A stretch of 64,000 bases of DNA from an uncultured Thalassolituus sp. (GCF_950066645.1 NZ_CATMFB010000006.1:62001-126000); one strand, 5' to 3'. Positions 18,536 to 27,850 are shown, counted from the first letter of the stretch. Notes: a model not told the origin generated them from the sequence alone. Program-made: numbers and translations.

Positions 18536-20226
18536 TCATCCGGGTCAGGGGCATCTCTGACCAGCAATACCCGGGCTGGAATGCCGGCCCGGTCAAACGC
18601 CTGCAACCACGCCTTCTGGTTCTTCTGCAGCGTGTCTCCCGGCCCTTTCACTTCAATCAGCTCGTAACTGCCGTCTTCACAGAAACGGATCAGATCCGGC
18701 AGGCCGGCGCGATGATGTCGCAGATCCCGGAGCATAAACTCAAAACACTTCTGCCAGTGCTCCACTGGAATACTACGAACCGCCAGAGTCAGTAACTCTT
18801 TGCTCAGGAATCCCCAATGCACGAAGGGATTGGCAAGCCCGTGATATCGCTCAAACGCCCCCAGAGCGGCGTTAAGCAGTGTGTCGGGATCAGCAAGCGA
18901 CTGCCAGCAACGTGTCATCAGTGACTGCCGTTTCTCACTGAAGTCCTGGTCGTAAAGATCGGCGGGGCGTATCTGAAAAGGATGGAAAAACGCGCCTTCG
19001 AGCGGTGCAAACACGGCGTCCCAGAAAATCAGCCCGAACATCCCTGGGATCAGCAGGTTCTCGCAATAGAACAGGTTGTCTCCGGGATACTCCCGGGCCA
19101 GCGCTTCTGCCGTTGCGCGCTCGACACCCAACTCTGTCCGGCTGATGTCTGCCGGGAGCACCAGCAGATCACTTTGTGGTTGATGACGCGACTGATTAAG
19201 CAACTCGCATAAGGTGACAGCATCTTTGAGCTTGCGCGGGACGAAGGACATCAGAAACTGCAGTTCCTCCTCACACCAGGGCGCCGCAGCCATCTCTGAG
19301 GCGTAGGTTTCTGCCTGATCGGTCTGCCCGACCTGTACCAATAGCCGTAATGTACGCTCCCGCGCCGGATGGTGAGTTGATTTGGCATAGATCGCCAGTG
19401 CCTCAGTCGAGGCACTCAGGCGTTCCAGTTGCCGCCCGGTCTGATTCAGAAGACGATCACTGCGACGCCGCAGAATTCTGTCGTCACCAGCCTCCGGCAG
19501 GCTTGCTGCCAGACTGACCAGATCATTGACAGACGCTTGCCTGAACCAGAGTTCATCCGGCCACAAGGCAAACAACTGCGCATGTCGCTCAAGTTGCGCA
19601 CGCGTCTGACACCAGCGGGTGGAGGTCGAGATCTCGTACTCAACGTAGCGATAAATCCCGAGATCACGCAGCACGAAGTCAGTGAGATTCTGATGAAGAT
19701 TTCCGAAAAACAGCAGCCTCAGGGTATCGAGTTCCTGCTCGCCATAAACACAAACGATCGGATCATCGGTCAGTGTTGTCAGCACCAGGTTGCCCTCTGC
19801 CACCTCATCGCAGACCAGTGTCACCAGCTGCTCTTTCGGACAACCGCTGAGACTGCCGCGACCGAGCACTGCCACCAGCTCCGGGCGGGTAAACAGCGAC
19901 ACCCATTCATGACAGGTAGTGCGGGCAAGCTCCGACGTTGGGAACACCAGCTGGACAAACCGCTGGCTTGCCAGTTCACGCAACGCTGCCGGAATATCAT
20001 CAATTTCGCGGTATTCGAGCCGCTCACTGCGGAACCAGTCACCCCGACGCCCAAGCAAGCGGACATAAAGGCACTGGGCAGCGGTGCTCAGCTGAAAGAA
20101 ATCCCGACAGAAGCTCCGTTCATCGTCGGAGAGGAGATCGTCATACAGATCCCTCACCTGCGACAGCAGATGACAGAAATTATCGAGATAATAGGTGGCA
20201 GGTAATTCTGGAGTAACGTCAGCCAT
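18523..20226 (-). CDS. FAN1-like VRR-NUC nuclease
   Basis: 567 residues from the ATG at 20226. The architecture matches bacterial FAN1 homologues: an N-terminal helical DNA-binding region (LCYLYVRLLGRRGDWFR-like segment near residues 55-70), a helical TPR-like middle, and a C-terminal VRR-NUC domain. The nuclease core has G-L-P-D-L near residue 510, then the E-x-K motif in ELIEVKGPGD and a Q at KNQKAW. FAN1 proteins cut 5' flaps and unhook DNA interstrand crosslinks; that role is known for human and Pseudomonas FAN1 and is inferred here. The start codon lies at the end of a 33-base inverted repeat, which is unusual. Confidence 0.85.
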   Translation of the reverse strand: MADVTPELPATYYLDNFCHLLSQVRDLYDDLLSDDERSFCRDFFQLSTAAQCLYVRLLGRRGDWFRSERLEYREIDDIPAALRELASQRFVQLVFPTSELARTTCHEWVSLFTRPELVAVLGRGSLSGCPKEQLVTLVCDEVAEGNLVLTTLTDDPIVCVYGEQELDTLRLLFFGNLHQNLTDFVLRDLGIYRYVEYEISTSTRWCQTRAQLERHAQLFALWPDELWFRQASVNDLVSLAASLPEAGDDRILRRRSDRLLNQTGRQLERLSASTEALAIYAKSTHHPARERTLRLLVQVGQTDQAETYASEMAAAPWCEEELQFLMSFVPRKLKDAVTLCELLNQSRHQPQSDLLVLPADISRTELGVERATAEALAREYPGDNLFYCENLLIPGMFGLIFWDAVFAPLEGAFFHPFQIRPADLYDQDFSEKRQSLMTRCWQSLADPDTLLNAALGAFERYHGLANPFVHWGFLSKELLTLAVRSIPVEHWQKCFEFMLRDLRHHRAGLPDLIRFCEDGSYELIEVKGPGDTLQKNQKAWLQAFDRAGIPARVLLVRDAPDPDDHAA

Positions 20227-20257
20227 GATTCCGGAAATCAATGATTTCCGGAATCAT
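20225..20257. repeat. Perfect 16-bp inverted repeat overlapping the VRR-NUC start codon
   Basis: Arms ATGATTCCGGAAATCA (20225-20240) and TGATTTCCGGAATCAT (20242-20257) flank a single base. Each arm also contains the 8-bp palindrome TTCCGGAA (20229-20236 and 20246-20253), 17 bases apart. On the minus strand the repeat ends in the start ATG of the nuclease gene, so it can act as an operator with two half-sites or as an mRNA hairpin hiding the start codon. Confidence 0.85.
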
Positions 20258-20314
20258 AAATCGCTCAGGCCCCAAGCCCAAGCTCAGCTGCAGAAATTAC
20301 TCTGTAAGGACAGG

Positions 20315-20536
20315 TCAGGAGTGTTTCTTCTTCTGATCCTGATCGTGGTGATGAACCGGCGTCGTCCCGCCGTAGGTAATCATCTCACCGATGATCCAGC
20401 CACCGACGAACCCTGTAATCGCAGCTTCAAATGACACTCCTGCGATACTGCCGATGATGACGCCAAACACGGCGCCGATGATGCCACCAAAAAACAACGC
20501 TTTGCGGCGGTAAAGTGACTTACTTTTATTGCTCAT
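20315..20536 (-). CDS. Small glycine-rich membrane protein
   Basis: 73 residues from the ATG at 20536, which has a strong GGAGG nine bases upstream; the longer frame lacks such a site. A basic N-terminus precedes two hydrophobic segments with GxxxG spacing (FGGIIGAVFGVIIGSIAG and AITGFVGGWIIGEMI), resembling glycine-zipper membrane proteins. The C-terminus HHHDQDQKKKHS is His- and Lys-rich and could bind metal. No family is named with confidence. It stands alone, between the nuclease and slyD genes. Confidence 0.6.
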   Translation of the reverse strand: MSNKSKSLYRRKALFFGGIIGAVFGVIIGSIAGVSFEAAITGFVGGWIIGEMITYGGTTPVHHHDQDQKKKHS

Positions 20537-20932
20537 GTTGCATATCCTCCAGACGTTCAGGTATTGAACCAGGCCATGCTGCAGGCGGTTGTAGCAGCCT
20601 TTCCTGTGGCTTCCGATCATCATGATCGTGCTGCGAACCGTCTTGTTATTAAGCTATAACAGACTTCGCGAAGCGGTCAATGTGACTCTCCGGTTGTCCC
20701 GGAGTTCCATGACACAGGTTAGTAAAAACGGGACATTTTGCTGGAGAAAAATGAAACGTTTCAGTGCAAAGCCAGCTCACTTTTCAACGGTTGCACCAAT
20801 GCTGCGCAGTCAGTGCGGTCAAAACCGCCTCAAACTGTCTTTCTGAACGCTTTGGCAACTTTGCATAGTCATTACAGAGGAAATAAAAAAAGCGCCCGAA
20901 GGCGCTTTCTTTGAATAGCAATCCAGCGACAC
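20537..20932. other. 396-base stretch without a convincing gene
   Basis: It holds the upstream region of the small membrane-protein gene, a 10-bp palindrome CTTCGCGAAG (20664-20673), a small hairpin CTCCGG/CCGGAG (20688-20704) and the slyD terminator. A 31-codon frame at 20751-20846 on the plus strand has a good ribosome-binding site (GGAG, five bases before ATG) but no recognised homology. It may encode a tiny protein. Confidence 0.5.
20889..20908 (-). terminator. slyD terminator with UUCG tetraloop
   Basis: Arms AAAGCGCC and GGCGCTTT. On the minus strand the loop reads TTCG and is followed by TTTTATTTCC. It lies 25 bases after the slyD stop. Confidence 0.9.
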
Positions 20933-21418
20933 TTAGTGCTGATGACCGCCTTCGCCGTGCACGTGGCCGTGCGCGACTTCTTCTTCGCTGGCTTCACGAA
21001 CACTTTCAACTTTTACTTCGAACTTGAGTGACTTGCCAGCCAGCGGGTGGTTAGCGTCAACCGTTACTGTGGTCTCATCTACTTCGGTCACGATCAGGTT
21101 GATCGGGCCGTGTTCAGTCTGAGCAGTAAATGCCATGCCAGGCTCAACTTTTTCAACGCCCTGGAATGCTTCAACAGGAACCTGCTGGATGCGCTCATCG
21201 CTGTACTCGCCATAGGCATTTTCAGGGGCCACAGTGACTTCAAACTCGTCACCTGGCTGCTTGCCTTCCAGTGCCTGCTCCAGACCCGGAATAATGTTCT
21301 GGGCACCGTGCAGGTAAGTCATAGGTGCGCCGCCTTCAGACGAATCAATCACTTCGCCGCTGGCTACTTCAGTGACTTTATAGTGAATGGTTACGACTTT
21401 GTGCTGTGCAATGGTCAT
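20933..21418 (-). CDS. slyD: FKBP-type peptidyl-prolyl isomerase SlyD
   Basis: 161 residues. It catalyses prolyl cis-trans isomerisation and acts as a cytosolic chaperone; in E. coli SlyD also supplies nickel to hydrogenase. The FKBP core is split by an IF (insert-in-flap) domain: SSEGGAPMTYLHGAQNIIPGLEQALEG, then PENAYGEYSDERIQQVP, then DANHPLAGKSLKFEV. The C-terminal tail is short but histidine-rich (HGHVHGEGGHQH), suggesting metal binding. A single-gene unit with its own terminator. Confidence 0.95.
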   Translation of the reverse strand: MTIAQHKVVTIHYKVTEVASGEVIDSSEGGAPMTYLHGAQNIIPGLEQALEGKQPGDEFEVTVAPENAYGEYSDERIQQVPVEAFQGVEKVEPGMAFTAQTEHGPINLIVTEVDETTVTVDANHPLAGKSLKFEVKVESVREASEEEVAHGHVHGEGGHQH

Positions 21419-21565
21419 AGTATGTCCTGTTTTGTTCAGTGAAGCCCCACGGGCTGGAGAATGCGAAACGCAAAGGCGACGTGAGGAAGGGAGGACTTCC
21501 GGGACAGCGGCCGGTCTCTACGGTGTGGCGCCAGTATAACAAGCCTGCCACTGAGTAACAGCCCG

Positions 21566-23842
21566 TCAGAGAAAACGGATCAGAGGCTCAACCACAGAAC
21601 GTGACAGAGTCCGCACCCTGCTCTCGCCATCAAACCGGACCTTGATATAGCTATCATCGAGACTGATCAGAGTCCCTTCACCAAAGGTCTCGTGCTGTAG
21701 TCGCCGGACCTGATCAAACTTACGCTCCACCACGCCTCCCGTTCGCGACACGGTTGCCGGAGGCGCAGCCGGGGTTGCCATGGTCAGCTTTAAGGAAGCA
21801 GCCCCGAGATGCTCAAGATAGGCAGGCAGCCAGTCTGCCACCGGCCCATCGGTCACCCGCAGAGCAACCGATCCGGCTTCTGACTCTACAGCGGTCATCA
21901 GGTCCTGTGTGCGGGTAAAGGCCATTTCGCGTTCAAACATACTGGCCTTGTCGCGGTCCTGAGGATTCGTCGCTTTGCCGGAGGGGGCCATCAGATGCAA
22001 CTGACTCCTCGCCCGGGTCATACTGACGTACAGCAGGCGGCGTTCACTTTCGACGCTGGCGGGCGTCATAAACTCGCCTTCAGGCGCATAAGGGAAAAAG
22101 TGGGCGTTCAACCCGGGAACAATCACGACATCCCACTCACGGCCCTTACTTTTGTGCGCAGAGGTCAGAACCACGCCCTGCTGCGGCTTGCGCCGCTGCT
22201 CTTTCAGGCGACCCAGGAGGTCTTTCCAGTGGGCCAGCATGTCTTCGCAGTTCAGGTCAGTATCACGGACAAACCAGAGAAAGGCCTTGATCGTCTGCAA
22301 ACGATCTTCGGTCTGCTGAGCCGAGAAAGCAGCGTCTTCGATGCCTTTCTCCAACTCCGTCAGATCCATGTAATCTTTCAGCAGTCGCCAGGCCTTCATA
22401 TCTGCCGTTTCGGCACTCGCAATTAACTGCGCCCTGACCTCCAGCTGTTGTTTCTGCCACTGGCTGATGCCTTCAGGAATTGCCGCCAGCAAAGCCTCTC
22501 CAAAATGATCTGTTGCTACCGCCACGCGCCGTGCGGTGGCCTCCAGGTCCGCCCGGCGGATCTTAGGAAAAGGCGTCGTAAGGATATGCAGCCAGCTTTC
22601 TTCGCGGGCGCTCTGGCTGCGTCTGGCAAAACTGCCGGACGCGATTTCGAGCAGCAGCCAGAATATTCTTAACTCCCAGCGTTCCAGCACTGACTGGCTG
22701 TGATCCAGCTGGTACGGTACCCCGGCTTTCAGCAGCGCCAGCTCAACAGGAGCACACAGCGCCCAGACCCGGTGTATCACAGCTATTTCTGACGCCTCGC
22801 GCTGTGCGAGTTCATCTTCGATGATTTTCAGCGTCAGAGCGGCCTCATTTGCCGCCGGATGAAGGGCAATCCGGGTTCTGGGCGTGGAACTGTGTGAGAG
22901 GCCGGTGACGGGTTCGCGTTCGCGATTGTGATGAATCAGATGGTTAGCAAGCAGACTTAACCTGTGCCCGTAGCGGAAGGTATGCGGTAACTGGTAGGTC
23001 GAGACCTGGCCGAACTCCTGCTCAAAACGCTGCACAATAAATTCGGGGCGTGATCCGCGGAATTCATAAATGGTCTGATCCGGATCACCGATGACCATCA
23101 CCGAACCACGGCCGCCGTGCAGCGTACTGAGCAGGCTCTGCTGAACTTCGTTGATGTCCTGATACTCATCCACCAGTATCCACTGCATGTGGCCGGAGAA
23201 TCTGTCCGCGACCTCGGGGTGCGAGCGGAAACACATCACAGGGTCGTAAATCATGTCAGAGTAACTGATGCGACGCTGCTGGCGGCGCCAGTCTTCAAAA
23301 CGATAAAACAGCTCTACGAAGATTTTGCACGCCGCCGGGTAGTCCTGCTGTTCATATACATCGGCGGCCGGACTCAGCCCCGCTTTCACCAGATCAATAA
23401 AAGCGACTGCTGGCTCAACCCACTTCCGGCGCTGAGAGAGAATATCCTGACGGGTATCGTCATCAGCGATCTCCTGCAGCAGACGCCAGACAACGCCTTC
23501 AATCTCGCCGTCAGAGAGAATCTTACTTTCATAAGCCGGCAATGCACCCTGCTGTATCAGCGACTGGTAAATGCGCAAACCGAGGGAGTGGAAGGTACGA
23601 ACGTCAGGTAACGCCGCCCCCTGAATCAGACCGGACAAGCGCACGCGGAAATCTTCCTGCGCGGCCTTGTTGTACATCAGTACCAGCATTCTGCGCGCTG
23701 GCACACCGTCAGCCAGTCGTGCCTGAATAAAGTGCGTCAGTGTTGAGGTCTTTCCTGCTCCGGCCACCGCAATCACCCGCGCATGCCCGTTGCGGTGTGC
23801 GACGACTGCCTGCTGTTCGTGGGTTAACCGGGTAATAGCCAA
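21566..23842 (-). CDS. UvrD/Rep-family superfamily 1 DNA helicase
   Basis: 758 residues. Motifs in order: Q motif LTHEQQAVV; Walker A AVAGAGKTST near 26-35; motif II ILVDEYQDINEVQQ near 235; motif III GDPDQTIYEFRGSRPEF; a DNA-dependent motif HTFRYGHRLS; motif V SAHKSKGREWDVV; motif VI RLLYVSMTRARS. The last 60 residues (FGEGTLISLDDSYIKVRF) form a Tudor/SH3-like tail as in UvrD and PcrA. It should move 3' to 5' along single strands in repair or fork clearing. It is longer and more diverged than canonical UvrD (720) or Rep (673), so no symbol is given. Confidence 0.9.
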   Translation of the reverse strand: MAITRLTHEQQAVVAHRNGHARVIAVAGAGKTSTLTHFIQARLADGVPARRMLVLMYNKAAQEDFRVRLSGLIQGAALPDVRTFHSLGLRIYQSLIQQGALPAYESKILSDGEIEGVVWRLLQEIADDDTRQDILSQRRKWVEPAVAFIDLVKAGLSPAADVYEQQDYPAACKIFVELFYRFEDWRRQQRRISYSDMIYDPVMCFRSHPEVADRFSGHMQWILVDEYQDINEVQQSLLSTLHGGRGSVMVIGDPDQTIYEFRGSRPEFIVQRFEQEFGQVSTYQLPHTFRYGHRLSLLANHLIHHNREREPVTGLSHSSTPRTRIALHPAANEAALTLKIIEDELAQREASEIAVIHRVWALCAPVELALLKAGVPYQLDHSQSVLERWELRIFWLLLEIASGSFARRSQSAREESWLHILTTPFPKIRRADLEATARRVAVATDHFGEALLAAIPEGISQWQKQQLEVRAQLIASAETADMKAWRLLKDYMDLTELEKGIEDAAFSAQQTEDRLQTIKAFLWFVRDTDLNCEDMLAHWKDLLGRLKEQRRKPQQGVVLTSAHKSKGREWDVVIVPGLNAHFFPYAPEGEFMTPASVESERRLLYVSMTRARSQLHLMAPSGKATNPQDRDKASMFEREMAFTRTQDLMTAVESEAGSVALRVTDGPVADWLPAYLEHLGAASLKLTMATPAAPPATVSRTGGVVERKFDQVRRLQHETFGEGTLISLDDSYIKVRFDGESRVRTLSRSVVEPLIRFL

Positions 23843-23893
23843 AGGAAAGTGACTCCTGAAATTGAACCGGCATGGTACGGAGCACTTACGTGA

Positions 23894-23907
23894 GATGCAA
23901 TTGCATC
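23894..23907. promoter_or_regulatory. 14-bp palindrome upstream of the helicase gene
   Basis: GATGCAATTGCATC is a perfect palindrome 52 bases upstream of the helicase start, close to where a promoter should lie. It is a candidate operator; the regulator is unknown. Confidence 0.35.
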
Positions 23908-23932
23908 AGAGGGTGGCAGACGCAGAATAAAA

Positions 23933-23962
23933 CCCGCCCCGGGACAGAGTCACCGGGGCGGG
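23933..23962 (-). terminator. Terminator of the eutB-eutC-permease operon
   Basis: Arms CCCGCCCCGG (23933-23942) and CCGGGGCGGG (23953-23962), then TTTTATT on the minus strand. It is 40 bases after the permease stop. Confidence 0.9.
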
Positions 23963-24001
23963 GGCTAGCGGGAAAGGCTGGTCAGCGGATACTGACCGGA
24001 A

Positions 24002-25450
24002 TCAGGAAGCGGCTTTCGGAATTGCCGCACCCGAGGTGTCTGCCGGAGCATCATCCAGCTCATGGACAGCCGCTTCGAGCATGGCGAATTCCTCGTCAGC
24101 GGTTTTAGCCACCAGATGCTTGCGGCTGTAGCCGAAGAAGTAGGCCGCACCGATCACAAACAGCACGACGGTGTAGAAGAAGGCACGAGGATCAAACGCA
24201 TATACACCGGTCAGCGCGACAAGCGACAACACCAGAGCAATCGCTGACGTGACGACGCCACCCGGAGTTTTATAAGGGCGTTCCATCTCTGGCTGACGGA
24301 TGCGCAGCAGGATGTGACTCAACGCCATCAGTGCATAAGACACGGTGGCACCAACAACGGCCATGGCCAGCATCAGGTCGCCTTCGCCACTCAGAGAAGC
24401 CAGGAACCCGAGAACACCAGGAACGATCAGTGCACGCGAAGGTACTTTGCGCTCACTGGTCACAGACAGCGCCTGCGGCAGGTAACCCGCACGGGACAGT
24501 GCGAAAACCAGACGGCTGTAGCCGTAGATGATGGAGAAGAAAGACGCAATCAGGCCTGCAAGACCAAGAACGTTAACCGCAGTCGCCAGATTTTCATTAC
24601 CGGTGACCTTCAGGGCGTCGACTAATGGTACTGCACTGCCACCCATGGCTTCTGCGCCTGCAGCGCCAGCCAGCAGCACGACCACAAGCAGAGCGGTGAA
24701 CAGCAGGAAGACCATGGCACCAATAATACCTTTAGGAACATCTTTCGCTGGGTTTTTCGCTTCTTCCGCCGCCAGAGGAACACCCTCAACCGCGAGGAAC
24801 AACCACATCGCAAACGGCAGAGCAGCCCACACACCGTACCAGCCAAATGGCAGTACTTCAGAGGCACCCGCTGCCGCTGTCGGCGCGATATCAAACAGAC
24901 GGCTGGCATCAAAATCACCGATCAGAGCAACCGCCGTTGCCAGAATAGCGAAGACAGCCAAAGCACTGATCACCATCATGACTTTTAATGCCTCACCGAC
25001 ACCAGCCAGGTGAATACCAATAAACACCAGATAGAACCCGGCGTATACCAAGGGGCCATTTAACCCGGTCAGTTCTTCGAAGGCCGAACCGATAAATATC
25101 ACAATGGCCGCCGGTGCGAGTGCATATTCAATTAACACCGCAAGCCCGGTTAAATAACCGCCCGCCGGGCCCATCGCCTGACGCGCAAACGAGTAACCGC
25201 CCCCCGCGGCAGGAATGGCAGCAGACATTTCTGCTAACGACAGCACCAGCGTTAAATACATAATGGCCATCAGAACGGCCGCAATCGCGAAGCCACCCCA
25301 GCCGGCTTCTGCTAGACCGAAGTTCCAACCGGCAAAATCACCGGAAATAACGTACGAAACCCCCAGACCCGCAAGCAGAATCCAACCTGCGGTTCCTCTT
25401 TTCAGCTGGCGCTTAGCCAGATACTCCTGATTAATATTGGTGTTTGACAT
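24002..25450 (-). CDS. eat: Ethanolamine permease (APC superfamily)
   Basis: 482 residues from the ATG at 25450, preceded by GGGGAG. The protein has about 12 membrane helices in an amino-acid/polyamine/organocation fold. Clear features are the first helix GLGVSYVISGDFAGWNFG, SLAEMSAAIPAAGGGYSFARQAMGP after helix 2, and ALSRAGYLPQALS. The N-terminal and GG-YSFAR features fit the ethanolamine permease (eat/EutP) subgroup. It is the third gene after eutB and eutC with a 34-base gap, so it most likely imports the substrate of the lyase. Confidence 0.92.
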   Translation of the reverse strand: MSNTNINQEYLAKRQLKRGTAGWILLAGLGVSYVISGDFAGWNFGLAEAGWGGFAIAAVLMAIMYLTLVLSLAEMSAAIPAAGGGYSFARQAMGPAGGYLTGLAVLIEYALAPAAIVIFIGSAFEELTGLNGPLVYAGFYLVFIGIHLAGVGEALKVMMVISALAVFAILATAVALIGDFDASRLFDIAPTAAAGASEVLPFGWYGVWAALPFAMWLFLAVEGVPLAAEEAKNPAKDVPKGIIGAMVFLLFTALLVVVLLAGAAGAEAMGGSAVPLVDALKVTGNENLATAVNVLGLAGLIASFFSIIYGYSRLVFALSRAGYLPQALSVTSERKVPSRALIVPGVLGFLASLSGEGDLMLAMAVVGATVSYALMALSHILLRIRQPEMERPYKTPGGVVTSAIALVLSLVALTGVYAFDPRAFFYTVVLFVIGAAYFFGYSRKHLVAKTADEEFAMLEAAVHELDDAPADTSGAAIPKAAS

Positions 25451-25484
25451 ATGAGTCTCTCCCCTGTGAGAACTTAGATATAAA

Positions 25485-26324
25485 TCAGGAAATAAGAAAA
25501 TTCTTATTTCCGGAAACGGTTTCAACGACATCGTCCTGCGTGCGGTCTTTCAGGTTCACACCGGACAGACGCAGGCGTCGTGATTCATTCAGCAGATAGG
25601 CCGCTCGACGCGCAGCCTCCACATATGAAAGGCCCGCCGGGCGGATATTTGAAATGCAGTTACGCGCTGCGTCAGTCAGGCCAACATGCGGTTGATAGGT
25701 CAGGTACAGTCCCAGGCTGTCTGGAGAACTCAGCCCCGGACGCTCTCCAATGAGAACCATCACACAGCGGGCATTAAGCAGCTCACCAACTTCGTCGCCA
25801 ACGGCGACCCGTCCCTGTTCAACAACACAGAGCGGCGCCAGAGAAAAATCGTTAAGTTGTGGTAACAGTGTTTCGAGAAATGGCACGACATTCTGCTGCA
25901 CTGCTAACGACGACAGGCCGTCGACGACGGCAATACTGAGGTCATACTCGCCTGCCACCTCTCCTTTAGTGGCGAGATCATGCTGCAGAATTTCCCGGGA
26001 ATGAGAGTGCAACCGACGTCCGAGATCAGGACGCTGAAGATACGTCATCCGGTCGTCGGCACGACTTTGCAACCGGTGGATATCCGTTACCGGAATGCCG
26101 GCAGAGGATTCAATCGCAGAGACAAGCCCCTCAAAATCCAACGGAAAATGCACTGCATCACGCGCACGGGCGTGCGATAACTGAAACTCGAGTAATTCGT
26201 TGGTTGGCAGACTGACTCCCGCCCGCCCCAGACCAATGCGCGCATCGGTAAACTCACGCAGACGACGCCATGGGTTTTCGACCACTGGATTATCTGCAAA
26301 GCCGGTAGATTTATTTTTCATCAT
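25485..26324 (-). CDS. eutC: Ethanolamine ammonia-lyase, small subunit
   Basis: 279 residues. With EutB it forms the adenosylcobalamin-dependent lyase that splits ethanolamine into acetaldehyde and ammonia. Family features are the N-terminal LREFTDARIGLGRAG, the QLSHARARDAVHFPLD segment, and the C-terminal part ERPGLSSPDSLGLYLTY and NCISNIRPAGLSY. The gene starts with two consecutive Met codons, seven bases after eutB. No eutA reactivase or shell-protein gene is present here, which fits the non-compartment pathway of pseudomonads. Confidence 0.97.
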   Translation of the reverse strand: MMKNKSTGFADNPVVENPWRRLREFTDARIGLGRAGVSLPTNELLEFQLSHARARDAVHFPLDFEGLVSAIESSAGIPVTDIHRLQSRADDRMTYLQRPDLGRRLHSHSREILQHDLATKGEVAGEYDLSIAVVDGLSSLAVQQNVVPFLETLLPQLNDFSLAPLCVVEQGRVAVGDEVGELLNARCVMVLIGERPGLSSPDSLGLYLTYQPHVGLTDAARNCISNIRPAGLSYVEAARRAAYLLNESRRLRLSGVNLKDRTQDDVVETVSGNKNFLIS

Positions 26325-26331
26325 CAGACCC

Positions 26332-27732
26332 TCAGTGCTGACCAGAGGCCGGAGGCAGTGAATTCAGTGAACGTGCAAATGCGTCGGGCAGTGCGTCATT
26401 CAATACAAAGGCATCTCCCATAATCTGCATTTTGGCCAACCAATGGGCGAATTCAGGCGCGGGCTGACTGCCTAGCACCCGTCGGGCGTACAGCGCATCG
26501 TGGAAAGACGTGGTCTGATAATTCAGCATAATGTCGTCAGAGCCAGGAATACCCATGACAAAGGAACAGCCAGCCACACCCAGCAAGGTCAGCAGGTTAT
26601 CCATATCGTTCTGATCGGCCTCCGCGTGGTTGGTGTAACAGACGTCACAGCCCATTGGCAGGCCGAGTAATTTTGCGCAGAAATGATCTTCGAGACCGGC
26701 GCGGATAATTTCTTTACCGTCGAATAAATATTCCGGGCCGATAAAACCGACGACCGTATTCACCAGCAGCGGACTAAATTTTCGCGCGACGGCATAAGCG
26801 CGGACTTCACACGTCTGCTGATCCAGCCCATGATGCGCATTGGCCGAGAGCGCACTGCCCTGCCCGGTTTCGAAATACATGACGTTATTACCCACCGTGC
26901 CGCGTTTTAAACTGAGTGCCGCGTCCTGTGCCTCGGCGAGCGTCGCAATGTTGAAACCGAATGAAGAGTTAGTCGCCTCAGTACCGCCTATCGACTGGAA
27001 TACCAGATCAACCGGCGCACCGGCTTCGATGCATTCGATGGTATTGGTCACATGGGTAAGTACGCACGACTGAGTAGGAATTTCGTACTTACTGATGACT
27101 TCATCCATCAGTTTCATCAGTTTAATCGCCTGAGCGACATTATCCGTCGCGGGGTTAATACCAATGACGGCATCACCGTTACCGTACAACAGACCATCGA
27201 GAATACTGGCGGCAATACCGTTCACATCATCAGTGGGATGATTCGGCTGCAGACGAGTGGATAAATGCCCCGGCAGACCGATGGTATTGCGGAAGGCGGT
27301 TTTTATATGGCACTTTTTTGCAACCAGTATCAGATCCTGATTGCGCATAATCTTCGATACCGCTGCGGCCATCTCGGGTGTAATACCCGCTCGCACACCT
27401 TCTAATACCTCAGGTGTGGCCATGTCGCTTAACAGCCAGTTGCGGAAATCACCCACGGTCAGATGCGAGATTGCAGAAAATGCCTGTGCGTCATGGTCAT
27501 CCATGATCAGGCGGGTCACTTCGTCTTCTTCGTACGGCACCAGAGCTTCATTAAGAAACTGTTTGAGAGGCACCTCTGCGAGCGTCATCTGTGCAATCAC
27601 CCGCTCTTCGGCTGAGCGTGCAATCACGCCTGCAAGGCGGTCACCGCTGCGGGCCGGTGTCGCTCTCGCCATGACTTCGGCCAGGTCGTTGAAATGCCAG
27701 GTGCGTGTTCCTGCGGTGTAGCTGTATTTCAT
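26332..27732 (-). CDS. eutB: Ethanolamine ammonia-lyase, large subunit
   Basis: 466 residues from the ATG at 27732 (MKYSYTAGTRTWHF), which fits the family start better than one nine codons upstream. This TIM-barrel subunit holds the active site. Conserved stretches include RNQDLILVAKKC, the TRLQPNHPTDD segment, GDAVIGINPATDN, FQSIGGTEATNSSFGF, YFETGQGSALSANAHHG and LLGLPMGCDVCYTNHAEADQND. It needs adenosylcobalamin; I saw no B12 riboswitch in the 216-base leader region. The divergent EutR-like gene should control it. Confidence 0.97.
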   Translation of the reverse strand: MKYSYTAGTRTWHFNDLAEVMARATPARSGDRLAGVIARSAEERVIAQMTLAEVPLKQFLNEALVPYEEDEVTRLIMDDHDAQAFSAISHLTVGDFRNWLLSDMATPEVLEGVRAGITPEMAAAVSKIMRNQDLILVAKKCHIKTAFRNTIGLPGHLSTRLQPNHPTDDVNGIAASILDGLLYGNGDAVIGINPATDNVAQAIKLMKLMDEVISKYEIPTQSCVLTHVTNTIECIEAGAPVDLVFQSIGGTEATNSSFGFNIATLAEAQDAALSLKRGTVGNNVMYFETGQGSALSANAHHGLDQQTCEVRAYAVARKFSPLLVNTVVGFIGPEYLFDGKEIIRAGLEDHFCAKLLGLPMGCDVCYTNHAEADQNDMDNLLTLLGVAGCSFVMGIPGSDDIMLNYQTTSFHDALYARRVLGSQPAPEFAHWLAKMQIMGDAFVLNDALPDAFARSLNSLPPASGQH

Positions 27733-27850
27733 AGTTTTCCTTCGCGCTGTATCGCTCACTGTCGTCAGGAGGAACAGAAGTTGCTCTTATCTCTATGAGT
27801 CAGAGCGAGGGACATTCCATACGGCTATCAAATTTTGGCAAACTTTTCGG

